From the NCBI RefSeq assembly GCF_014643595.1, contig NZ_BMJT01000004.1, positions 291,123 through 355,122 on the forward strand: DNA of 64,000 nucleotides, in the 5' to 3' direction. Numbering within the stretch: the stretch's first letter is position 1; each line of letters opens with the position of its first letter. Below, in pieces: positions 7,785 to 17,982 of this stretch. The position numbers and the translations under genes are program-made. This DNA is from Lysinibacillus alkalisoli. GTDB lineage: Bacteria; Bacillota; Bacilli; Bacillales_A; Planococcaceae. A model generated the notes under the pieces. It made no database searches, was not told the origin of the DNA, and saw only the letters and a list, made by a program, of their open reading frames with translations.

Positions 7785-9452
7785 GTGACAAAAAAGAAAA
7801 ATGAAGTGATTCGCGTTATTCCATTAGGTGGCGTAGGCGAAATCGGAAAAGCAATGTATGTAGTTGAAATTGATGACGAAATTTTTATCTGTGATAGCGG
7901 GCTCATGTTCCCACAAGATGAAATGCTCGGCATTGATATTGTCATACCAGATATTGCTTACTTAGAAGAAAATAAAGACCGTGTGAAAGGAATTTTCCTG
8001 ACACATGGGCATGAATCTGCAATTGGTTCAATTGCTTACGTATTACAAAAAATCAAAGCGCCAGTATACGGCTCAAAATTAACGATTGCGCTTGTAAAGG
8101 AACGTTTAAAAGAGTTACCAGCGCCATATCAAGTGAAGTTCTTTGAGGTCACAAACCGTAGCCGTATGAACTTCAACTCAACTTACGTAACATTTTTCCA
8201 CACAACACATAGTGTGCCGGACTCTTTAGCGATTGTTTTCCATACGTCTGAAGGCGCTATTGTGTATACAGGTGACTTTAAATTTGATCAATCCGCACGT
8301 GGCAAATTTAAGCCCGATTTAGGCAAGATGGCACAAGTTGGCGAAGAAGGTGTATTTTTATTACTATCAGAATCTGTAGAAGCAGAGCGCCCAGGGCATA
8401 CAACGACAGAACTTGTCATTGAAACTCAATTGCAAAAGACGTTTCATAATGCGGAAGGTCGTGTGTTGATTGCTGTTTACGCTTCTAACTTTAGCCGTAT
8501 TCAACAAGTATTAACACAAGCGCAAAAAACAAATCGTAAAGTAGCATTAGTAGGGAAAAGTTTAGAGCGTTCGGTGAACTTAGGTTTACAATTAGGCTAC
8601 TTAAAAACAGCAGAAGATACGATGATTGCTGTAAATGAGATTGCCAAATATGATGAGCATGAAGTGATTATTTTAGTGACAGGTAATCAAGGCGAGCCTT
8701 TAGATGCTTTAGAGAAGCTTGTGCGCAAGCATCATCGTGATATTAAAATTAAAGAAGGCGATACGGTATTATTCACGTTTACTCCTTCACCAGCCATGGA
8801 AGTACAAATGTCAAATACGATGAATTTATTAGCTAAAGCTGGCGCTACAATTTTAACGGCAAGTAAAAATGTACACGTTTCAAGTCACGCAAGCCAAGAA
8901 GATTTGAAACTGATGTTAAATTTAATGAAACCTAAATACTTTATGCCTGTGCAAGGTGAATATCGTATGCTGATTGCACATGCTAAAATCGCGCAACAAG
9001 TAGGCATACCACAACATCAAGTCTTTATTGCAGATAAAGGCGATATTGTAGAATATAAATCAGGACGCATGCGTATGAGTGGCCGAGTTACAGCAGGGAA
9101 TGTATTGATTGATGGTATTGGTGTTGGTGACGTAGGTAATATTGTATTACGTGACCGTAAACTATTATCACAAGATGGTATTTTCATTGTTGTCGTGACA
9201 TTAAACCGTTTAGATAAAAAGATTGCCTCTGGGCCAGAAATTTTATCGCGTGGCTTTGTGTATGTACGAGAGTCTGAGGAGTTGATGGAAGAGTCAGCTA
9301 AAATTGCGCGTAATGTCATTGAAAAATATGTTGGTAAAGAAACGTTTGAATGGACAAATATTAAACAGGAAATTCGAGATACGTTAAATTCTTATCTATT
9401 CCAAAAAACGAAGCGCCGCCCAATGATTATCCCAATTATTATGGAATATTAA
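7785..9452 (+). CDS. rnjB: Ribonuclease J2 (catalytically degenerate RNase J paralogue)
   Basis: Metallo-beta-lactamase/beta-CASP protein of 555 residues, full length. In B. subtilis RNase J2 partners RNase J1 in a complex for mRNA decay. The metal-binding motif that in active RNase J reads HGHxDH is here HGHESAIGS, so the aspartate and third histidine are missing, as in known J2 proteins. Other landmarks are YTGDFKFDQ, the beta-CASP VTGNQGEPL, HVSSHAS, and VQGEYRML. GTG start at 7785 follows AGGAGG at 7771-7776. I assign J2 rather than J1 from the degenerate motif and from the position before the translocase gene. Confidence 0.93.
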   Translation: MTKKKNEVIRVIPLGGVGEIGKAMYVVEIDDEIFICDSGLMFPQDEMLGIDIVIPDIAYLEENKDRVKGIFLTHGHESAIGSIAYVLQKIKAPVYGSKLTIALVKERLKELPAPYQVKFFEVTNRSRMNFNSTYVTFFHTTHSVPDSLAIVFHTSEGAIVYTGDFKFDQSARGKFKPDLGKMAQVGEEGVFLLLSESVEAERPGHTTTELVIETQLQKTFHNAEGRVLIAVYASNFSRIQQVLTQAQKTNRKVALVGKSLERSVNLGLQLGYLKTAEDTMIAVNEIAKYDEHEVIILVTGNQGEPLDALEKLVRKHHRDIKIKEGDTVLFTFTPSPAMEVQMSNTMNLLAKAGATILTASKNVHVSSHASQEDLKLMLNLMKPKYFMPVQGEYRMLIAHAKIAQQVGIPQHQVFIADKGDIVEYKSGRMRMSGRVTAGNVLIDGIGVGDVGNIVLRDRKLLSQDGIFIVVVTLNRLDKKIASGPEILSRGFVYVRESEELMEESAKIARNVIEKYVGKETFEWTNIKQEIRDTLNSYLFQKTKRRPMIIPIIMEY

Positions 9453-9463
9453 GAAACCGTTAG

Positions 9464-9495
9464 GCTGTCGAGAATATTTTTCTCGGCAGCTTTAT
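9464..9495 (+). terminator. Terminator after rnjB
   Basis: GCTGTCGAGAA / TTCTCGGCAGC arms (9464-9474, 9480-9490) followed by TTTATT. Confidence 0.8.
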
Positions 9496-9531
9496 TATTC
9501 ATATCAGTTCTAAAGTAAGGAGTGGAGTAAG

Positions 9532-11820
9532 GTGGTACAAAAGCGCCCTGTTAGAAAAAAGACAACTAAAACAAGCCCTAAAACAACAACCGCCAAAAAG
9601 CCACCCCAAAAAACAAAATGGGATAGTTTATGGCAAGTTATTATGTATGAAGTAATTGGTATCACATTAATTACAGCTGCCATCATTGGTTTTTTTGAAT
9701 TTGGTATAGTAGGTCGTTTTCTGAAAACAGTAGGTCTATTTTTATTTGGCAATAGTTATCTTGTCATTCCGATTGCCATGATTATTATGGCGTTTTATTT
9801 AATGGTAAAACAGCAAAAAATACAATGGAATACACCTGTTTTTATAGGTATCACATTGATTACCATCAGCTTTTTAATGTGGAGTCATAGTTTATTTTAT
9901 ACACAATTTATTGATGTGCCTAGTGCATCATCAAATTCTGTGATTAAAGAGACGTGGCGAGCGCTTATTGACAAACAAGGGATTGTTTTGCGTAGCGGTG
10001 CACTTGGTGGTGGTATGATAGGTGCTTTATTATTTGCTATCATGCATATATTATTTGATACAACAGGTACCAAATTAATAGCTTGGGTTACCTTTTTTAT
10101 TGGTTTGATCGTCTTGACTGGTAAAACAATCATGCCTATTCTTGCCGAAAAATTAAAGCAATTTGATTTGAAGATGCCAAGCATTAAAAGTTTGGCTATC
10201 TTTCAACGTGGTGAACGAGCGCCTAAGGAGCAAAAGGCTAACTCAAAGGAAGTGCAGCAGCCTGTCGAACGGGTTAAACGTCGCAGTGTGAAAGAGGTTG
10301 TACAAGAAGAGAAAATAACGCCAATCATTTCTGACTTCAAGAAAAATATTGAACCCGATCAAGAAGTACAAGAAGAAATGATTTTGCCAACCGTTACACA
10401 AGAAAACGCTGATTACCAGTTGCCACCAATGGCGTTATTGCAAGCACCTGTTGAGCATGATCAAAGTAAAGATTATGAGCAGTTACAAGCTAATGCTAAA
10501 AAATTGGAAGATACCTTAAAAAGTTTTGGGGTGGATGCCAAGGTAACGGAGGTGCATCTCGGCCCTGCTGTTACAAAATATGAAATTTTACCAGCTATAG
10601 GCGTTAAAGTAAGTAAGATTGTGAGTTTGCAAGATGATTTAGCCCTAGCGTTAGCTGCTAAAGATATTCGTATGGAAGCGCCCATCCCAGGCAAGTCAGC
10701 CATTGGAATTGAAGTCCCTAATCACTCTGTTGCGATGGTAACATTACGTGAGGTTGTGCAAGGGATTGACGCGAATGTTGAGAAGAAATTATTAGTTGGA
10801 TTAGGGCGTGATATTACAGGGGCAGCGATTACGGCCGAGTTAAATAAAATGCCTCATTTACTTGTGGCAGGTTCTACGGGGAGTGGTAAAAGTGTATGTA
10901 TTAATGGCATAATCACTTCGCTATTAATGCGTACTGCGCCCCATGAAGTAAAAATGATGATGATTGACCCCAAAATGGTAGAGTTAAATGTGTATAACGG
11001 CATCCCTCATTTACTTGCGCCAGTTGTAACAGATGCAAGAAAAGCCGCTCAAGCCTTAAAAAAAGTAGTAGATGAGATGGAACGTCGCTATGATTTATTT
11101 GCACACACGAATACTCGAAATATTGAAGGGTATAATAATTATGTAGCCAATTATACGCCAAAAGAAGATGAACCAGGCTTAAATCGATTGCCATTTATCG
11201 TAGTCATCGTAGATGAATTGGCTGACTTAATGATGGTGGCCTCTCGTGAAGTAGAAGATGCTATCATGCGTTTAGCTCAGATGGCACGTGCAGCAGGCAT
11301 TCATTTAATTATTGCCACACAGCGCCCTAGTGTAGATGTGATTACAGGGATTATTAAGGCAAATATTCCTTCACGTATTGCTTTTGCGGTATCATCCGCA
11401 GTAGATTCTCGTACCATCTTGGATGCAGGAGGTGCAGAGCGTCTATTAGGACGTGGTGATATGTTGTTTTTACCATCAGGTGCCTCAAAGCCAACTCGTA
11501 TTCAAGGTGCTTTTTTATCTGACCAAGAGGTTGAACAAGTAGTGAATCATGTTATAGCACAGCAAAAAGCACAATATGAGGAAAAAATGATACCAACAGA
11601 GGAAGAAGCGGCGTTTGAAGATGCAGATGAGCTATATCCAGAAGCACTTGTATTAGTTGTGCAATCGCAAAATGCCTCAACATCTATGCTTCAACGCAAA
11701 TTTAGCATTGGTTATGCAAGAGCAGCAAGGATTATGGATCAATTAGAAGAACGTGGCGTGATTGGCCCGCCTAGAGGCAGTAGAGGTAGAGAGGTATTAA
11801 TGCAACAATTAGACGAATAA
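9532..11820 (+). CDS. ftsK: DNA translocase FtsK/SpoIIIE
   Basis: Septal double-stranded DNA pump that clears chromosomes at division. 762 residues: a basic N-terminus (residues 1-25, rich in K and T), four hydrophobic segments between about 30 and 205, a charged linker, the alpha/beta motor with Walker A GSTGSGKS near residue 447 and Walker [15 protein letters not shown], and a C-terminal gamma winged helix ([20 protein letters not shown]) that reads DNA polarity sequences. GTG start follows AAGGAG. In sporulating relatives the orthologue here is spoIIIE; the missing spore genes around it suggest a purely vegetative role. The tepA protease gene usually upstream is absent. Confidence 0.95.
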   Translation: MVQKRPVRKKTTKTSPKTTTAKKPPQKTKWDSLWQVIMYEVIGITLITAAIIGFFEFGIVGRFLKTVGLFLFGNSYLVIPIAMIIMAFYLMVKQQKIQWNTPVFIGITLITISFLMWSHSLFYTQFIDVPSASSNSVIKETWRALIDKQGIVLRSGALGGGMIGALLFAIMHILFDTTGTKLIAWVTFFIGLIVLTGKTIMPILAEKLKQFDLKMPSIKSLAIFQRGERAPKEQKANSKEVQQPVERVKRRSVKEVVQEEKITPIISDFKKNIEPDQEVQEEMILPTVTQENADYQLPPMALLQAPVEHDQSKDYEQLQANAKKLEDTLKSFGVDAKVTEVHLGPAVTKYEILPAIGVKVSKIVSLQDDLALALAAKDIRMEAPIPGKSAIGIEVPNHSVAMVTLREVVQGIDANVEKKLLVGLGRDITGAAITAELNKMPHLLVAGSTGSGKSVCINGIITSLLMRTAPHEVKMMMIDPKMVELNVYNGIPHLLAPVVTDARKAAQALKKVVDEMERRYDLFAHTNTRNIEGYNNYVANYTPKEDEPGLNRLPFIVVIVDELADLMMVASREVEDAIMRLAQMARAAGIHLIIATQRPSVDVITGIIKANIPSRIAFAVSSAVDSRTILDAGGAERLLGRGDMLFLPSGASKPTRIQGAFLSDQEVEQVVNHVIAQQKAQYEEKMIPTEEEAAFEDADELYPEALVLVVQSQNASTSMLQRKFSIGYARAARIMDQLEERGVIGPPRGSRGREVLMQQLDE

Positions 11821-11831
11821 GATGACATGGA

Positions 11832-11868
11832 AGCGAATTGGGACATGGGTGCCCAATCCGCTTTTTTT
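11832..11868 (+). terminator. Terminator after ftsK
   Basis: AGCGAATTGGG / CCCAATCCGCT (11832-11842, 11852-11862), one mismatch, followed by a T-run to 11868. Confidence 0.85.
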
Positions 11869-12118
11869 GATGCGTCCTAGGGATATCAGAATAACACCAT
11901 TTTTAATAGTTTTAGTGAGGATAAAAATTTTTATGAGGTTTGTATAAGAAACGATCATATTTAGGGTATAAGCTAAAGTAATGTTCATAATTTAATTATT
12001 TTAATCGAAATAGCGTGATATTGCTCAGTTTTTCGTTAAATATGCATGGGGAGCAAGCTAATTATTTTTTAGAAACGTGTATTATTTTTTCAAAAACATT
12101 TATTTCGTGTTGTAAAAA
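11869..12118. other. Gene-free AT-rich stretch upstream of nupR
   Basis: No open reading frame with a ribosome binding site and no clear hairpin were seen. The stretch is AT-rich and contains several T-runs. Confidence 0.5.
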
Positions 12119-12162
12119 TGGTATATTATGAACGATTAGTAGGATTGTTGTACATCAGATGT
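12119..12162 (+). promoter_or_regulatory. Promoter and candidate operator of the GntR gene
   Basis: TGGTATATT (12119-12127) fits an extended -10. Downstream, ACATC-A-GATGT (12152-12162) is a perfect 11-bp inverted repeat in the untranslated leader, a position suited to autorepression by the GntR protein. Confidence 0.45.
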
Positions 12163-12185
12163 CTGACTTTAAAGGTGGTGATTGC

Positions 12186-12914
12186 GTGACAATCAGAACG
12201 GATCATCGTCATTTGTATCTTCAAGTCATTGATCGTCTTAAAGCTGACATTGAAGCTGGCGTTTATAAAGAAAACGAGAAGCTACCGTCAGAATTTGAAC
12301 TTTCGAAGTCATTAGGTGTTAGTCGTGCTACTTTACGAGAAGCACTTCGTCTTTTAGAAGAAGATAATGTCATTGTAAGGCGTCATGGGGTTGGTACTTT
12401 TGTTAATCCCAAGCCGATCTTTACATCAGGGATTGAGCAACTTTCAAGTATTTCATCCATGATTACAGGAGCTAACATGACACCTGGTACACTGCTACTG
12501 CGTGCAGAAGAAAGTGTGCCAACTGAGGAAGAAATAGAGCGCTTTCAATGTAAAGAGGATGATGATATCCTTACAATTGAACGTGTAAGAACAGCAGATG
12601 ACGAGCCTGTAGTTTATTGTATTGATAAATTACCTGCACATTATTTGCCTAAACATTTTGTGGAGAATAAAGAAGTATCCATATTCTCTGCATTAGAACA
12701 ATCAGGCGCTATCCACGTAGCTTATGCGGTCACTTATATTGACCCAATAGGCTATCATGAACAAGCGTCACCAATTTTGCGCTGTGGACCAGAAACAGCG
12801 TTACTTGTCTTGAAACAATATCACTATGATGAGGACGACCGTCTAGTGTTATACTCTAAAAATTATTTTAGAGCGGATAAATTTAGTTTTCATGTCGTTC
12901 GCAAACGTGTATAA
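12186..12914 (+). CDS. nupR: GntR/HutC-family regulator of the nucleoside transporter (YmfC/NupR-like)
   Basis: About 242 residues: N-terminal winged helix ([48 protein letters not shown]) and a C-terminal UTRA-like ligand domain ([36 protein letters not shown]). It lies directly upstream of nupN, as ymfC lies near nucleoside uptake genes in Bacillus. I choose GTG 12186 because AAAGGTGGTG sits just upstream; the longer frame from ATG 12159 would place the operator palindrome inside the coding region. The ligand is presumably a nucleoside or a derivative, by inference. Confidence 0.88.
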   Translation: MTIRTDHRHLYLQVIDRLKADIEAGVYKENEKLPSEFELSKSLGVSRATLREALRLLEEDNVIVRRHGVGTFVNPKPIFTSGIEQLSSISSMITGANMTPGTLLLRAEESVPTEEEIERFQCKEDDDILTIERVRTADDEPVVYCIDKLPAHYLPKHFVENKEVSIFSALEQSGAIHVAYAVTYIDPIGYHEQASPILRCGPETALLVLKQYHYDEDDRLVLYSKNYFRADKFSFHVVRKRV

Positions 12915-12948
12915 ATCCTGCTAATTATAAAAAAATGGGGGGTTCATT

Positions 12949-14058
12949 ATGATGAACAAACGTAAATTCGGTTTAGCTTTAACTTCAGTTTTAGCAGCTG
13001 GTGCTCTTTTAGGTGCTTGTGGTACTAATGATAAAGAAGAAAAAGGTAAAGACAAGGATGAGCCAGCAAAAGGCGCAGAAACGACAGAAAACGGCGGCGA
13101 TCAGTTTACACTTGCGATGGTAACAGACGTTGGTGGTATTGATGATAAATCATTTAACCAATCGGCTTGGGAAGGTGTACAAGCGTTTGGTAAAGATAAT
13201 GGCTTATCTAAAGGCGAAGGTTTTGATTATTTACAGTCTAAAAGTGAAGCTGATTTTGATACAAACTTAAACAACTTATTACGTCGTGACTTTGACTTAA
13301 TCTTTGGCGTAGGTTACATCATGGCGGATGCGCTTGGTGAAGTTGCTGAGCAAAACCCAAACCGCAATTTTGTTATGATTGACTCAGAATTAGATGCGCC
13401 TAACGTAGCAGCTGTATTGTTTAAAGAGCAAGAAGGTTCTTTCCTTGCAGGTGTGGCAGCAGCTAAAATGACAAAAACAAATAAAATTGGTTTCGTTGGT
13501 GGTATGGATATTCCTGTCATTAATCGTTTCCATGCAGGTTTCATAGCAGGTGCCAAAGCGGTTAATCCTGATATCGAAATTCAAGTGAACTACACGGGTG
13601 CGTTCGATAAAGCTGATTTAGGTAAATTAGCAGCGAATAATATGTATTCTTCAGGCGTTGATATTATTTTCCATGCGGCTGGTGGTACAGGTAATGGTGT
13701 ATTCTCAGAAGCAAAAGAGCGCAAAAAGAAAGATGCAGATGCTAACATATGGGTAATTGGTGTTGATGCTGACCAATACGATGAAGGTAAAGTAGATGAT
13801 GAAACAAACATCACATTAACTTCAATGCTTAAAGGTGTCGATAAAGCTGTAATTGACCTTGCGACAAAAGCAAAAGAAGGTAACTTCCCAGGTGGTGAGG
13901 AGCTTGTTTATGGCTTGAAAGAAGAGGGCGTTAAACTAGCTGACTCACGCGGTGCAATTCCAGAAGATGTACAAAAAGTAATTGATGAGTACACAGAAAA
14001 AATTGCTAATGGTGAAATCGAAGTACCAGATAATGTATCAGACAAAGATAAAAAATAA
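12949..14058 (+). CDS. nupN: BMP-family nucleoside-binding lipoprotein
   Basis: Substrate-binding lipoprotein of a nucleoside ABC importer. The N-terminus has a basic start, a hydrophobic stretch and a lipobox LGAC (cysteine near residue 24), then an acidic/lysine-rich tether and a Bmp/PnrA domain (MVTDVGGIDDKSFNQSAWEG, IFGVGYIMADAL, NFVMIDSE, GFVGGMDIPVI). 369 residues. GGGGGG precedes ATG 12949 by six bases. A terminator-like hairpin follows, so the lipoprotein gene is probably transcribed in excess over the transporter subunits. Confidence 0.95.
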   Translation: MMNKRKFGLALTSVLAAGALLGACGTNDKEEKGKDKDEPAKGAETTENGGDQFTLAMVTDVGGIDDKSFNQSAWEGVQAFGKDNGLSKGEGFDYLQSKSEADFDTNLNNLLRRDFDLIFGVGYIMADALGEVAEQNPNRNFVMIDSELDAPNVAAVLFKEQEGSFLAGVAAAKMTKTNKIGFVGGMDIPVINRFHAGFIAGAKAVNPDIEIQVNYTGAFDKADLGKLAANNMYSSGVDIIFHAAGGTGNGVFSEAKERKKKDADANIWVIGVDADQYDEGKVDDETNITLTSMLKGVDKAVIDLATKAKEGNFPGGEELVYGLKEEGVKLADSRGAIPEDVQKVIDEYTEKIANGEIEVPDNVSDKDKK

Positions 14059-14070
14059 TATGTAACGAAT

Positions 14071-14111
14071 CATCATAGAAGTCACGATGATGTGGCTTCT
14101 ATGATGTTTTT
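14071..14111 (+). terminator. Terminator or attenuating hairpin between nupN and nupO
   Basis: CATCATAGAAG-t-CAC pairs with GTG-g-CTTCTATGATG around a 6-base loop, followed by T-rich TTTTTATC. It probably gives partial read-through into nupOPQ. Confidence 0.8.
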
Positions 14112-14336
14112 ATCTCTAAGTTAATACATGCAAAAGCTTAAAGCATTTCTTTCCTATAAAAAAGGACAAATGTCCTCAGAACAGGATTGGTTTTCAAAAA
14201 TGAGATGTAACACCTATGTAAATGCAAATTAAACCTTACATAAGGTGCTTTGGGCTTTTAAGGTTTTACATGTATTAATTTACTGTAATTAATATGACAT
14301 TTCATTTATATAAAATAGCCTAAGGGAGTGAACAAC
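14112..14336 (+). other. Untranslated region upstream of nupO with small inverted repeats
   Basis: About 225 bases without a gene. AGGACA-aa-TGTCCT (14163-14176) and an AAACCTT ... AAGGTTT pair enclosing CCTTA-ca-TAAGG (about 14231-14268) could fold. It does not match the purine riboswitch core that I know. A separate nupO promoter may lie here. Confidence 0.35.
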
Positions 14337-15863
14337 TTGGAATATGTGATTGAAATGCTAGGCATACGCAAAGAATTTGGCGGGTTTGTAGCAAATGATA
14401 ATATCACTCTCCAACTTGAAAAAGGTGAGATCCATGCATTACTTGGTGAGAATGGTGCAGGGAAATCCACTTTAATGAATGTGCTCTTTGGATTATATCA
14501 ACCAGAGCAAGGAGAGATTCGCGTTAAAGGGAAGAAGGTAAATATTACAAATCCTAATATCGCTAACAATCTTGGTATTGGCATGGTGCATCAGCACTTT
14601 ATGCTAGTGGAAAACTTTACAGTAACTGAAAATATTATTTTAGGTGCTGAGCCAACAACAATGGGCTATATCAAAAAGAAGAAAGCGGCAGAGGAGATTG
14701 CTGCACTCTCTAAGAAATATGGTTTAGATGTAGATCCGCACGCCAAAATCGAAGATATTACTGTTGGGATGCAACAGCGTGTCGAGATTTTAAAGACGCT
14801 CTATCGCGGGGCTGAGATTTTAATTTTTGATGAGCCGACCGCTTCACTAACGCCACAAGAGATTACAGAATTAATTCAAATTATGAAACGTTTAATCGCA
14901 GAAGGTAAATCTATTATTTTGATTACTCATAAGTTAAAAGAGATTATGGAAGTATCAGATCGCGTAACCGTTATTCGTAAAGGTAAGGGAATTGGCACAG
15001 TTGTTACTGCCGAAACAAGCCCTCCACAATTAGCGGAGTTAATGGTAGGTAGACAAGTAGAGTTTACCACAGTGAAAACAGAAGCCACACCTGGCGACGT
15101 CATTTTACAAGTACAAAACATTGTAGTTGAAGATTATCGTAAGGTGGACAAAGTAAAAGGGCTTGATTTACAAGTGCGCAGTGGTGAGATTGTTGGTATA
15201 GCAGGTATTGATGGTAATGGGCAGTCGGAGCTTATTGAAGCTATTACAGGTTTGCGTAAAGTAAAGGCAGGCAGCATTTCGATTAATGGTAAAGAGATTA
15301 CGAATTTAAAGCCACGTAAGATTACAGAGTCAAGTGTGGGTCATATCCCACAAGATCGTCATAAACATGGTTTAGTACTTGATTTTTCTATTGGTCATAA
15401 TATTGTATTACAAACGTATTATCAACAACCGAATTCAAAAAATGGCATCATGAATTATAAAGCCGTATCGAAAAAAGCCAATCAAATCATTGAGGAATTT
15501 GACGTGCGTACAGGTGATGGGGAACATACACCAGCGCGTGCATTATCAGGAGGGAATCAGCAAAAAGCAATCATTGGGCGCGAAATAGACCGTGACCCTG
15601 ATTTACTAATTGCGGCGTTACCGACGCGTGGGCTTGATGTAGGCGCGATTGAATTTATTCACTCACGTTTAATCGAACAACGGGATAAAGGGAAGGCTGT
15701 ATTATTAATTTCCTTTGAGCTAGATGAAGTGATGAATGTATCAGATCGTATAGCGGTTATTTATGATGGCAAAATTGTAGATGAATTAGACCCTAAACAA
15801 ACGAATGAACAAGAGTTAGGTTTATTAATGGCGGGTCATTCTAAGAAAGGAGCGCAAGCATAA
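14337..15863 (+). CDS. nupO: Nucleoside ABC importer, tandem ATP-binding protein
   Basis: 508 residues with two fused nucleotide-binding domains as in sugar/nucleoside importers. The first has Walker A GENGAGKST, signature VGMQQR and Walker B LIFDEPTASL; the second has a degenerate Walker A GIDGNGQSEL, signature LSGGNQQK and a Walker B region LLIAALPTRGLDVG lacking the usual glutamate. Only the first site should hydrolyse normally. I take TTG 14337 (MEYVIEMLGIRKEF) as start: AGGGAG ends at 14328, eight bases upstream, whereas GTG 14328 overlaps it. The stop overlaps the nupP start by one base. Confidence 0.94.
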   Translation: MEYVIEMLGIRKEFGGFVANDNITLQLEKGEIHALLGENGAGKSTLMNVLFGLYQPEQGEIRVKGKKVNITNPNIANNLGIGMVHQHFMLVENFTVTENIILGAEPTTMGYIKKKKAAEEIAALSKKYGLDVDPHAKIEDITVGMQQRVEILKTLYRGAEILIFDEPTASLTPQEITELIQIMKRLIAEGKSIILITHKLKEIMEVSDRVTVIRKGKGIGTVVTAETSPPQLAELMVGRQVEFTTVKTEATPGDVILQVQNIVVEDYRKVDKVKGLDLQVRSGEIVGIAGIDGNGQSELIEAITGLRKVKAGSISINGKEITNLKPRKITESSVGHIPQDRHKHGLVLDFSIGHNIVLQTYYQQPNSKNGIMNYKAVSKKANQIIEEFDVRTGDGEHTPARALSGGNQQKAIIGREIDRDPDLLIAALPTRGLDVGAIEFIHSRLIEQRDKGKAVLLISFELDEVMNVSDRIAVIYDGKIVDELDPKQTNEQELGLLMAGHSKKGAQA

Positions 15864-16909
15864 TGTCGAATCGCGTTGTCAATATTCTTGTGCCCATAAT
15901 TTCTATTATTCTTGGTTTAATTGTAGGTGCAATTATTATGTATGCCAGTGGCTACGACCCGATAGCTGGGTATCAGGCATTATGGCAAGGTATTTTTGGT
16001 GATATGTATTCGATTGGGAATACATTACGTCAAATCACGCCTTATATTTTAGCAGGGTTAGCAGTAGCGTTTGCCTTCCGTACTGGTTTGTTTAATATTG
16101 GGGTGGAAGGCCAACTTATTGTTGGCTGGTTTGCTGCTGTATGGGTAGGTTATACGTTTGAATTACCAGCGATTATACATTTGCCATTAGCTTTATTAGC
16201 AGCGGCAGTAGCAGGTGGTTTTTGGGCATTTATCGCAGGTTTTTTAAAAGCGAAGTTACAAGTCCATGAGGTAATTGTCACGATTATGTTAAATTATACT
16301 GCTCTTTATGCAGTGAATGGTTTAATCAAATATGTATCAGATGGTGGTTACAAAACACCAACAATTCATGAGACAGCTTCTTTACGTTCAGATTTTTTAA
16401 AGGATTTGACGGACTTCTCGACATTCCACTATGGTTTAATTGTTGCCTTACTTATGGCATTTGTGATGTGGTTCTTATTGGAAAAAACAACACGTGGTTA
16501 TGAGTTAAAAGCGGTAGGATTTAACCAACATGCGGCAGAGTATGCTGGTATGAGTGTGAAGAAAAATATTATTTTAGCTATGACGATTTCAGGGATGTTT
16601 GCAGGGCTAGCAGGTGCGATGGAAGGATTAGGCACATTTGGTAAGATGTCTATGATGAATGCATTTACAGGTGTTGGTTTCGATGGGATCGCTGTTGCTT
16701 TATTAGGGGCTAACACGCCACTTGGTGTATTATTTGGTGCCTCTTTATTTGGCTCTTTAAAATACGGCGCGCTCAATATGCCAAACGCAGCAGGCGTACC
16801 AGAAGAAATCGTATCCATTATTATTGCTGTCATTGTATTATTTGTAGCTTCAGGCTATGTCATTCGTTTAGGGCTTCAAAAGTTAGCTAAGAAAAAGGAG
16901 GCGAAATAA
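15863..16909 (+). CDS. nupP: Nucleoside ABC importer permease
   Basis: 348-residue inner-membrane permease of the BPD_transp_2 type with about nine to ten hydrophobic segments. Recognisable segments are FRTGLFNIGVEGQLIVGWF near residue 72 and the cytoplasmic coupling loop around RGYELKAVGFNQHAAEYAGM. It pairs with NupQ to form the channel served by NupO. Overlap with nupO (TAATG) and a one-base gap to nupQ show tight coupling. Confidence 0.94.
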   Translation: MSNRVVNILVPIISIILGLIVGAIIMYASGYDPIAGYQALWQGIFGDMYSIGNTLRQITPYILAGLAVAFAFRTGLFNIGVEGQLIVGWFAAVWVGYTFELPAIIHLPLALLAAAVAGGFWAFIAGFLKAKLQVHEVIVTIMLNYTALYAVNGLIKYVSDGGYKTPTIHETASLRSDFLKDLTDFSTFHYGLIVALLMAFVMWFLLEKTTRGYELKAVGFNQHAAEYAGMSVKKNIILAMTISGMFAGLAGAMEGLGTFGKMSMMNAFTGVGFDGIAVALLGANTPLGVLFGASLFGSLKYGALNMPNAAGVPEEIVSIIIAVIVLFVASGYVIRLGLQKLAKKKEAK

Positions 16910-16910
16910 C

Positions 16911-17873
16911 ATGAGCTTTATTGAAGTGTTATATTTCATCGTCCCTTCGGCAATTTTATATGCAACACCGTTAATTTTCACAGCTATTGGTGGGGTATTC
17001 TCTGAACGCTCAGGTGTTGTCAATATTGGTTTAGAAGGTTTAATGGTAGTGGGTGCGTTTGTAGGTGTGTATGCTAACTTACAGTTAGGAGATTCATTTG
17101 GTGCTAACACACCTTGGATCGCCATGTTAATTGCAGCTATAACTTGTGGGATCTTTGCTATCTTACATGCTGTAGCAGCCATTACATTCCGCGCAGACCA
17201 AGTAGTATCTGGGGTAGCGATTAACTTACTAGGTTTAGCAGGCTCTTTATTCTTAGTGCGCTTATTATTTGATGGGCGTGGCCAAACGGATATGATTGAG
17301 CATTCTATTACACGTTTTAGTATTCCAGGATTAGATAAAATTCCGTTCATTGGTAAATTGTTATTCCATGAAGTATATGGACCATCTCTTTTAGCATTTG
17401 GTATTGTTGTTATTGCTTGGTATGTGTTGTATAAAACACCATTTGGTCTACGTTTACGCGCAGTAGGGGAGCACCCTATGGCAGCTGATACAATGGGTGT
17501 AAATGTGAATCGTATGCGTTATATTGCGGTTATCATTTCAGGTGCATTAGCAGGGTTAGGCGGCGCATTCTACTCGCAAACTATTACAAATGATTTTTCA
17601 CATGCTACAATTACGGGTCAAGGTTTCATGGCGTTAGCAGCTATGATCTTTGGTAAATGGCATCCTGTAGGTGCGATGGGTGCAGCACTGTTCTTTGGGC
17701 TTGCTCAAACATTAGCACAAGTAGGTAAAACAATTCCTTATATTCAAGATGTGCCATCTGCGGTACTACAAGTTTTACCATATGTGTTAACGATTTTAGC
17801 ATTAGCAGGATTTATCGGTAAAGCTACAGCACCAAAAGCAAATGGACAACCCTATATTAAAGGAAAACGATAA
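16911..17873 (+). CDS. nupQ: Nucleoside ABC importer permease
   Basis: 320 residues, second permease subunit. Shared landmarks are GGVFSERSGVVNIGLEGLMV and the coupling loop FGLRLRAVGEHPMAADTMGV; eight or more hydrophobic segments are visible. The ribosome binding site AAGGAGG lies inside the end of nupP. It closes the nupNOPQ operon and is followed by a strong terminator. Confidence 0.94.
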   Translation: MSFIEVLYFIVPSAILYATPLIFTAIGGVFSERSGVVNIGLEGLMVVGAFVGVYANLQLGDSFGANTPWIAMLIAAITCGIFAILHAVAAITFRADQVVSGVAINLLGLAGSLFLVRLLFDGRGQTDMIEHSITRFSIPGLDKIPFIGKLLFHEVYGPSLLAFGIVVIAWYVLYKTPFGLRLRAVGEHPMAADTMGVNVNRMRYIAVIISGALAGLGGAFYSQTITNDFSHATITGQGFMALAAMIFGKWHPVGAMGAALFFGLAQTLAQVGKTIPYIQDVPSAVLQVLPYVLTILALAGFIGKATAPKANGQPYIKGKR

Positions 17874-17879
17874 GATATA

Positions 17880-17918
17880 AGGAGCTAGCGAAAAGATTGA
17901 GCTAGCTCCTCTTTTTTT
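17880..17918 (+). terminator. Terminator after nupQ
   Basis: Perfect AGGAGCTAGC / GCTAGCTCCT arms (17880-17889, 17901-17910) followed by C and seven T. Confidence 0.92.
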
Positions 17919-17982
17919 GCAATTATATGCAAATCACATGTATAGTAGAAAGTAGCGCTTTTTATAGAAATGGGGGATTCTC

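Noticed and set aside
9510..9752. Minus-strand frame overlapping the ftsK start
   Set aside because: Antisense shadow of the basic N-terminus of ftsK; no start signal.
14112..14336. Purine riboswitch before nupO
   Set aside because: The conserved purine-aptamer core and loop sequences are not present.
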